Assembly: GCA_031276685.1 (NCBI GenBank)
Contig: JAISMQ010000256.1
Location: 1-11,090, forward strand
DNA from: Treponema sp.
GTDB taxonomy: Bacteria > Spirochaetota > Spirochaetia > Treponematales > Breznakiellaceae
DNA length: 11,090 nucleotides
Direction: 5' to 3'
Under the pieces are notes generated by a model. The model saw nothing but the letters and a program-made list of their open reading frames with translations, made no database searches and was not told the DNA's origin. Made by a program: the position numbers and the translations under genes. Shown in pieces: positions 6,552 through 11,090 of the stretch (the stretch's first letter is position 1; every line of letters begins with the position of its first letter).

Positions 6552-7177
6552 CAAAAAGAAACACCCCGGCGGCGCCTGCCGGGTATTTTTTTTGTTTTGC
6601 CGCCGTTCTGTGCAGTATCAGTATTTTCACGCCGGCCTGTACCCGCTACAAAAAATCTGCAGGAATAGAAACATCCGAAATATCGCCGTACCTGAAAGAC
6701 GGCGATATTATATGCCGCCTGGGCGACAGGCTCTGGTCCCTGTATTTCCGGGACATATCCCCAACGGACAAACGCTTTTCCCACCTTGGCATTGTACGGA
6801 TACACGATGGAACCGTATCGGTAATTAACGCCGAAGGGCATACGATTGGGGGGCAGGATTCCGTTAATGAAGTACCGCTGCAGGAATTTATCAAAATTGC
6901 GAAGACGCTGGCCGTATACCGGGTAAAATCCGTAAACGGTTCAACAATTTCAACTGCCGCCATGGAGTACAAAGGTTATCCGTTTGACTGGAAATTTGAC
7001 ATGAACGATGAAAAAAGCCTGTACTGCACAGAATTACTGTACGCGGTGCTGCGCCGCACCGCGCCCGAAATAACATTAAAAACAACGTTTATAAGCGAAA
7101 TTGGCAGATCGATTATCCCTTTGGAAGCCTGTTCAAATTCAGGCGATTTTGACGAAATTCTCTATATCGCACGGTAA
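6548..7177 (+). CDS. YiiX-like permuted papain-fold enzyme, exported, 209 aa
   Basis: Resembles the YaeF/YiiX group of permuted NlpC/P60 papain-fold enzymes (amidase or thiol hydrolase like; substrates mostly unknown). The permuted order is seen: GDIICR (52-57), FSHLGIV with the expected catalytic His79, then VINAEG with Glu96, and only near the C-terminus the expected catalytic Cys160 in YCTELLY. The N-terminus has basic residues at 3-4 and a hydrophobic segment at about 13-28 ending FTPAC, so export is likely; Cys31 might be lipidated, but Pro before Ala is not a standard lipobox. I chose the ATG at 6548 because it overlaps the upstream stop as ATGA; an in-frame ATG at 6521 would add nine residues. 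GC is the lowest of the window's genes (23 of 60 bases across 6961-7020), unlike gltD. An intrinsic terminator lies within codons 6-16. Confidence 0.8.
   Translation: MTKRNTPAAPAGYFFCFAAVLCSISIFTPACTRYKKSAGIETSEISPYLKDGDIICRLGDRLWSLYFRDISPTDKRFSHLGIVRIHDGTVSVINAEGHTIGGQDSVNEVPLQEFIKIAKTLAVYRVKSVNGSTISTAAMEYKGYPFDWKFDMNDEKSLYCTELLYAVLRRTAPEITLKTTFISEIGRSIIPLEACSNSGDFDEILYIAR
6565..6593 (+). terminator. intrinsic terminator located inside the start of the YiiX-like gene
   Basis: CCCGGC (6565-6570) pairs with GCCGGG (6578-6583) around the 7-base loop GGCGCCT, and is followed by TA and eight T (6586-6593). The upstream side is A-rich (6552-6561), so the stem can extend into A-T pairs and may also work on the other strand. 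It stands 14 bases after the lipoprotein stop codon, where a terminator is expected, but also within the coding part of the next gene. Confidence 0.75.
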
Positions 7178-7198
7178 AAAGCGCCATTTGGCCCGGTA

Positions 7199-7789
7199 TC
7201 ACCACTCCCGGGGCTTAAAGCCGTCGGGAACGCTGATCTTTACCGTGTCGCCCGACTGCTCAAGGACAAAAAACCCCTGCTTGATGGCAAAGGCCTTCGC
7301 CCCCGCCGAAGCTATGGCCCCCGCTACCGCGCCCAGCAATTTCCGCTTGTCCCGGTGCCAGCCGGCGTAGAGCCGCAGCGTTTCCATCCGCTTTATATGC
7401 TCCTTGACATCGGCAACGGTCAGATTCGTCTTTACCTCCAGCGCCAAAGCCGTGTCCCCGTTTTCCAGCAGCAGGTCAACTTCCGCCACATAGCGGCCTT
7501 CGGAATCGGAGTAGCGCACGTTGGGGGCCACTTTGCCAAACTCGTAACCCAGCGCATTGAACTTCCCCAGGATGTTGGGGACGATAAGCTGTTCCACCAG
7601 ATCGCCAATCCGGCTGCCTAAATTACTGATCTTGCGATCGGTTTCTTTGGAGCGCCGATCAAATTCCCGGGACATTTCCTTAAGTTCAAGTTCGGTTTTC
7701 TTGATCTGACGGTCAGTCTCCTGGAACATAGCCCAGACCTTCTCAAAGGTCAAACCCATTTGCGGTTCCCGCATTATTTCTTTAGCCAT
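7199..7789 (-). CDS. coiled-coil protein with PD-(D/E)XK nuclease-like domain (DUF3782-like), 196 aa
   Basis: Residues 13 to about 65 are a charged helix with heptad-like spacing (ETDRQIKKTELELKEM and onward), probably a coiled coil. The C-terminal part has AEVDLLL at 102-108 and LALEVKTN at 115-122. The spacing of D105 and E118-V-K120 is that of a PD-(D/E)XK nuclease core (Asp, then Glu-x-Lys). This arrangement recalls the DUF3782 group, often found in multiple copies in spirochetes and cyanobacteria; their function is not established. No partner methylase, helicase or toxin-antitoxin gene is beside it. The start is supported by AGGG 7 bases upstream of the ATG. It converges with the YiiX-like gene, with 21 bases between the stops, and diverges from the giant gene. 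Confidence 0.75.
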   Translation of the reverse strand: MAKEIMREPQMGLTFEKVWAMFQETDRQIKKTELELKEMSREFDRRSKETDRKISNLGSRIGDLVEQLIVPNILGKFNALGYEFGKVAPNVRYSDSEGRYVAEVDLLLENGDTALALEVKTNLTVADVKEHIKRMETLRLYAGWHRDKRKLLGAVAGAIASAGAKAFAIKQGFFVLEQSGDTVKISVPDGFKPREW

Positions 7790-7795
7790 GGTTAA

Positions 7796-7824
7796 ACCCT
7801 ATGGCAGCAATGAACGGATGTCAA
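7796..7824 (-). promoter_or_regulatory. candidate promoter of the PD-(D/E)XK-like gene
   Basis: On the minus strand a perfect TTGACA (7824-7819) is followed after 17 bases by TAGGGT (7801-7796), 6 bases before the ATG. The -10 is poor (three of six), and its AGGG may instead be the ribosome binding site. If it is a -10, the mRNA would be nearly leaderless. Confidence 0.4.
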
Positions 7825-7828
7825 GCGT

Positions 7829-7856
7829 AAAAAAATAATTTTTTTTTGCGAAAAAA
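7829..7856. other. phased A/T tracts in a divergent promoter region
   Basis: A7 (7829-7835), T9 (7839-7847) and A6 (7851-7856) have centres about 11 bases apart, in phase with the DNA helix. Such phased tracts are known to bend DNA and to act as UP elements or nucleoid-protein sites. They stand out sharply in an otherwise GC-rich sequence. Confidence 0.55.
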
Positions 7857-7859
7857 TGA

Positions 7860-7889
7860 TTCAAAAACGCATGTCCGCCCCTCTATATA
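7860..7889 (+). promoter_or_regulatory. candidate promoter of the giant helical protein gene
   Basis: TTCAAA (7860-7865, four of six to the -35 consensus) and TATATA (7884-7889, five of six to the -10 consensus) are separated by 18 bases, directly after the A/T tracts. The predicted transcript would begin near 7896, leaving a leader of about 65 bases. Confidence 0.4.
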
Positions 7890-7935
7890 GGTGGAAAATC
7901 GACGGCCCCAGGGGCGCCGGTGATCAGCCAAAGAC

Positions 7936-7957
7936 GCCGCAATGCGGCACAGGAGGG
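7936..7957 (+). promoter_or_regulatory. small hairpin followed by strong ribosome binding site
   Basis: GCCGC (7936-7940) and GCGGC (7944-7948) form a 5-bp stem with loop AAT. AGGAGGG (7951-7957) begins two bases later and is the strongest Shine-Dalgarno in the window, ending 4 bases before the ATG at 7962. The hairpin does not cover the site as drawn. It fixes the start of the giant gene. Confidence 0.55.
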
Positions 7958-7961
7958 GATT

Positions 7962-10900
7962 ATGAATTCGAAGGCAAGCAAGATTATCGCTCTGGTACTG
8001 GTACAGTGCCAGTTGGCGGCAATGCTCCCGGCACTAGAGCTGCGGACTGATATACGGCAGGGTATGGCCCGGCTGGAACACTACCTGGACAGGGCCGCAG
8101 CGGAACGGAGGACCCAGAACTGGGAACAGCTTGCCCAGTCGGGGCTGGAAGCGGCGATGTACGAATGGGAAAGCGGGGCGGTGTGGCTGCGCGAACAGGA
8201 CAGCGGGGCCTGGCAGGAAGAACGGGAATGGGCCGAGACAAGCTACCGTAAGGAAATGGAGCTTGCATATATACGCTGGGCGAGCGAGCGCGTCTACAGC
8301 GAGCGGGCCGGTTTTGAGGGGACAGGTCTGGAAGCGGCGCTGCGGGAAGTGGCGGAACAGTGGAGCTACGGGGGGCAGACCCTGGACCTGGCGGACGCCG
8401 GGGACTTCAGGGCCGCCTGGGGACAGGTAGCAGCGGAAATTATTGACCGCTATCTGAACGGCTGGGAAGAACAACAGGGCGCGGCTTACGCCGAATTGGA
8501 AAGCCGCTTCCGGGACAGGGGAATAAGCGGCGGGGAAAAAGAGGGCCTGATCCGCGCAGCGGCGGGGAACCGGAGGATTGAGATCATCCGGGAATACAAC
8601 CGCATCGCCCTGGCGGAGGGGAACCGGCTTATGGCAGAACTGCTCTACGACCAGGGAAGCATGAAGAAGCTTGCCGCCGGCGAAGCCGCCTCCGTTGTCG
8701 CCAGGGAACTGGCCAGGGAAGCGGAAGAAGCCGCAGATGAAAAGTCCCGCGAACTGTTTAAGCAGTTGGACACGATGATCGCCGCAGAAGCGCAGGGTGA
8801 CGTAGAGATTGGCGCGGAGGACTGGCTTAACAGGTTCCGTACCGTTTTTGAAGAGGCCCTGGCCCGCTGGGAAGAGGCCGAACTGGGATTTTTGGCCGCC
8901 CGTTCCGGGTGGGAGCATGACGCAGAGGACGCTTACCTTGCCGGGGAAGAAGCCTGGAACCAGGCGTACCTTGAACTGACCGGGCGGCAGAAAATTTGGG
9001 AAGCAGAGATACTGGCAAAACTGGACGATGGTATTGTCGCATGGCAGAGAAACCAATCGCGCCTGGCGGCGGAGATCGAGGACGCCAGGGAAAATTTCCT
9101 CGCGGCGGCGGAGGAAAACCGCAAGGTAAAGGAGAAGCTGATGAAATCCCAGGAGGCAATATACGTCCGCAGCCGCCAGATGATGAACCTGGTCAGCCAG
9201 GGGATTGAAAGCTGGTTTGGTTTTTGGGACGACAAATACCTTATGGTTTATACCTACATAAAAAACGCAGATATAGATGATCCGGATCAGTCAGCACGTT
9301 TAGCCGATCTGGATTATGAAGTATTTAAAAACCTGCTTGCAGAAAACGATATTGACGCCCTTACCGATCCTGTCAAGAAAAACACAGAAAAGCTGCGATC
9401 ACAAATTGAACTTTGGACGGAAGCCTGCCTGGTACTTCAGGAAAATGAAACACTGGAATCGGTTGATGATCTTGTGGAAAGCGCCGATTTCCTTATCAAT
9501 GCGGATACGGGTTGGCTTTCCCTGGCCCGGAAGTACCGGGAATTCGCGGAGGACAGCGCCAGGCGGCTCTACGAACTTTCAGGCAGCGCCGCCGGGAACT
9601 CCGGGGGTCACGGAGAACTTACAACAGAACTGTTAAAGGCCGAGGCCCTGATGAATTACTGGGACGGGGAACTCGAGGTAGCCAGCGCTCTGCACCAGTA
9701 CGCCCAGGAGACACGTTCCATCATCGAGGACGCGGCACAAACGCGGGAGGAACTGGAAAAGGCCAAAGCATCCTACGCGCAATCCGCAGCGGATTATCAG
9801 GACATTACCGATCTTGTCGATCAAAAAAGCGAAGACATGGACAATGCCCAGGAACGCTTTGAAAAAGCGCAGACAGTTTTGGCGGGATTCAAAAAAGAAG
9901 TAGAGGACGCCCAGCGCGAGTACCTTAGCGTGATCTCCGCCATGAAAGAGATGAACCCGGCCCTTGTCTATTCGGAACTGGCGGGACTGGCATCGGTAAT
10001 TCTGGATTTTTGGGAAGGAAAATTACAGAACGGGGGAAAATCCCCCGAAGATGCCATGCGCGCCTACTACCAGCTTTCCCATGAGTATATGGATATTCTG
10101 CATACGCTGGAAATAGATGCCCTTATCAGCGTACTGGAAACTGGTTCCGGCTCCGGACAGGAAAGTATCGCCGGACTCAAGGCAAAGGCGGAGGAAGCGC
10201 GGTTCCTTTCCCGGTCCGGCCAGGCGGAAGATCTGCGGGCTGCGGCGGGGCTTTTCCCGGCCGATCTTCTGCTGACAAGCGACTGGGGGGCGGACGCGGA
10301 AGGGGAAACCCTGGTCTGGGGCGGCAAAGAGCTTCTTGCTGAACTGGACCTGGCATACCAGGAAACTGTAGATCCGGCGGATCGGGAAGATCTGCTGGTT
10401 TTGATGCGCCGGGTTTGGGAAGAAGCGGCATCGTATTACGATGAAGAAGTACTGATGCGGAAAGACAGCATTGAATACCTAAAAACAGGAACGCTGCCGG
10501 AATCTGACGGGGAGTGGACGGAACGGGCCAATCTGATTCAGGAACGCTACGGGCAGTACGATGTCTTGCTGCGGAACCGGCAGAACCAGGAAGCCGGAGA
10601 ACGGGTGGCGCGGCTTATCGCGGCCCTGAAGGGGGGGCTGGACACCGCCGGAGAGAGGAAATCCCTGGGATATGCGGCGGAACTGAGGGACGCGGGGGAG
10701 GGTCTTAACGATTCCGGGCAGGAGGCTCTTGAAGCCCTTATTACATCATTTCTGGAGTACGCAGCGGTCCGTGATTATGAAAACGGTTGTGCCGGCCCGG
10801 ATGACACGGAATTCAGCAAAAAAGAATACAAGGATGCCCTTGCCGCCTACACCGCCTACGAATCATGGAGTTACAGTATCTACAATGCGGCGGGGCTGAG

Positions 10901-11090
10901 AAAAATAACGGGCAGCGCTGAATTCGGCAGCATGGCGGCGGAGGATCGGGAACGTTTCCTTTTCTATGCCGAAACGGGAGATACCCTGGCCCTTTACGAG
11001 CTGGTCGAAGATATAAAAAACACGGCCCTGGAAGAGCTTATGCGTGCAAGCGATGCGCTGGTATATGCCAGTTACTACGTTGGTGAAAAA
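7962..11090 (+). CDS. giant exported helical protein with periodic tryptophans, N-terminal 1043 aa, 3' end outside window
   Basis: I do not recognise this gene. Read by hand from the ATG, the frame has no stop through base 11090. Residues 4-24 look like a signal peptide or anchor: Lys4 and Lys7, hydrophobic 8-24, then LPALE. The rest is rich in Glu, Ala, Leu and Arg and should be almost wholly alpha-helical. In residues 54-168 and 288-361 tryptophans recur at 14-16 residue steps (54, 69, 84; 75, 90, 106; 153, 168; then 288, 303, 317, 332, 346, 361). Residues 418-422 read WFGFW. A classical coiled coil is likely at about 580-665. No catalytic motif was seen, and only three cysteines (16, one near 489, one near 943). 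Residues about 427-513 are encoded by lower-GC DNA. A structural or surface filament-type role is a guess; very large helical proteins of unknown function are known in spirochetes. Confidence 0.9.
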   Translation, partial: MNSKASKIIALVLVQCQLAAMLPALELRTDIRQGMARLEHYLDRAAAERRTQNWEQLAQSGLEAAMYEWESGAVWLREQDSGAWQEEREWAETSYRKEMELAYIRWASERVYSERAGFEGTGLEAALREVAEQWSYGGQTLDLADAGDFRAAWGQVAAEIIDRYLNGWEEQQGAAYAELESRFRDRGISGGEKEGLIRAAAGNRRIEIIREYNRIALAEGNRLMAELLYDQGSMKKLAAGEAASVVARELAREAEEAADEKSRELFKQLDTMIAAEAQGDVEIGAEDWLNRFRTVFEEALARWEEAELGFLAARSGWEHDAEDAYLAGEEAWNQAYLELTGRQKIWEAEILAKLDDGIVAWQRNQSRLAAEIEDARENFLAAAEENRKVKEKLMKSQEAIYVRSRQMMNLVSQGIESWFGFWDDKYLMVYTYIKNADIDDPDQSARLADLDYEVFKNLLAENDIDALTDPVKKNTEKLRSQIELWTEACLVLQENETLESVDDLVESADFLINADTGWLSLARKYREFAEDSARRLYELSGSAAGNSGGHGELTTELLKAEALMNYWDGELEVASALHQYAQETRSIIEDAAQTREELEKAKASYAQSAADYQDITDLVDQKSEDMDNAQERFEKAQTVLAGFKKEVEDAQREYLSVISAMKEMNPALVYSELAGLASVILDFWEGKLQNGGKSPEDAMRAYYQLSHEYMDILHTLEIDALISVLETGSGSGQESIAGLKAKAEEARFLSRSGQAEDLRAAAGLFPADLLLTSDWGADAEGETLVWGGKELLAELDLAYQETVDPADREDLLVLMRRVWEEAASYYDEEVLMRKDSIEYLKTGTLPESDGEWTERANLIQERYGQYDVLLRNRQNQEAGERVARLIAALKGGLDTAGERKSLGYAAELRDAGEGLNDSGQEALEALITSFLEYAAVRDYENGCAGPDDTEFSKKEYKDALAAYTAYESWSYSIYNAAGLRKITGSAEFGSMAAEDRERFLFYAETGDTLALYELVEDIKNTALEELMRASDALVYASYYVGEK

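Noticed and set aside
7207..7228. Hairpin CCCG-GGCT-TAA-AGCC-CGGG as a terminator for the YiiX-like gene
   Set aside because: The stem is interrupted, has no T tract and lies in the last codons of the convergent gene; it could be chance.
8034..9056. Long minus-strand open frame (340 codons) opposite the giant gene
   Set aside because: It is antisense to a frame with a strong ribosome site and sensible helical protein. Its translation is Pro/Phe/Gly-rich without motifs, as expected from the complement of Glu/Ala/Arg-rich GC-biased codons.
1..11090. CRISPR arrays, tRNA or rRNA genes, insertion sequences, attachment sites
   Set aside because: No regularly spaced direct repeats, no cloverleaf or rRNA-like stretches, no transposase or integrase frames were seen on either strand by eye.

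Overview
The window is GC-rich bacterial DNA carrying eight recognisable genes, two of them cut by the window edges. Proximal functions are ordinary (acyl-CoA synthetase, NagZ-type hexosaminidase, thioredoxin reductase, glutamate synthase small subunit). The right half holds lower-GC lipoprotein genes, a small nuclease-like gene and a very large predicted helical exported protein. The mix would suit a high-GC spirochete such as a gut Treponema, but this is inference from gene content; no rRNA, tRNA or other phylogenetic marker is present.

Left part (1-4554): the C-terminal half of a long-chain acyl-CoA synthetase runs rightward into the window and meets a leftward operon head-on. That operon reads trxB, nagZ, GNAT acetyltransferase. 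Each downstream start overlaps the upstream stop by 8 bases (GTGGCTAA and ATGACTAA), so the three are probably translationally coupled. A perfect 9-bp inverted repeat fills the 43-bp gap between the two convergent stop codons. The first 120 bases are extremely G-rich and include a 13-G run inside the acyl-CoA synthetase frame.

Middle (4555-7177): a divergent promoter region separates trxB from gltD, which has no gltB next to it here. Downstream of gltD are two small exported proteins with visibly lower GC: a lipoprotein resembling the DUF4878 family and a YiiX-like permuted papain-fold enzyme. They overlap by ATGA, and a strong intrinsic terminator hairpin lies inside the first codons of the second gene.

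Right part (7178-11090): a leftward gene for a coiled-coil plus PD-(D/E)XK-like protein is followed by a 172-bp divergent intergenic region. This region has three A/T tracts in helical phase and promoter-like elements on both strands. From 7962 a single reading frame stays open to the window end (1043 codons, incomplete). It encodes an exported, Glu/Ala-rich, mostly helical protein whose tryptophans recur every 14-15 residues in two blocks. This giant protein is the least explained item here and the best candidate for something undescribed.
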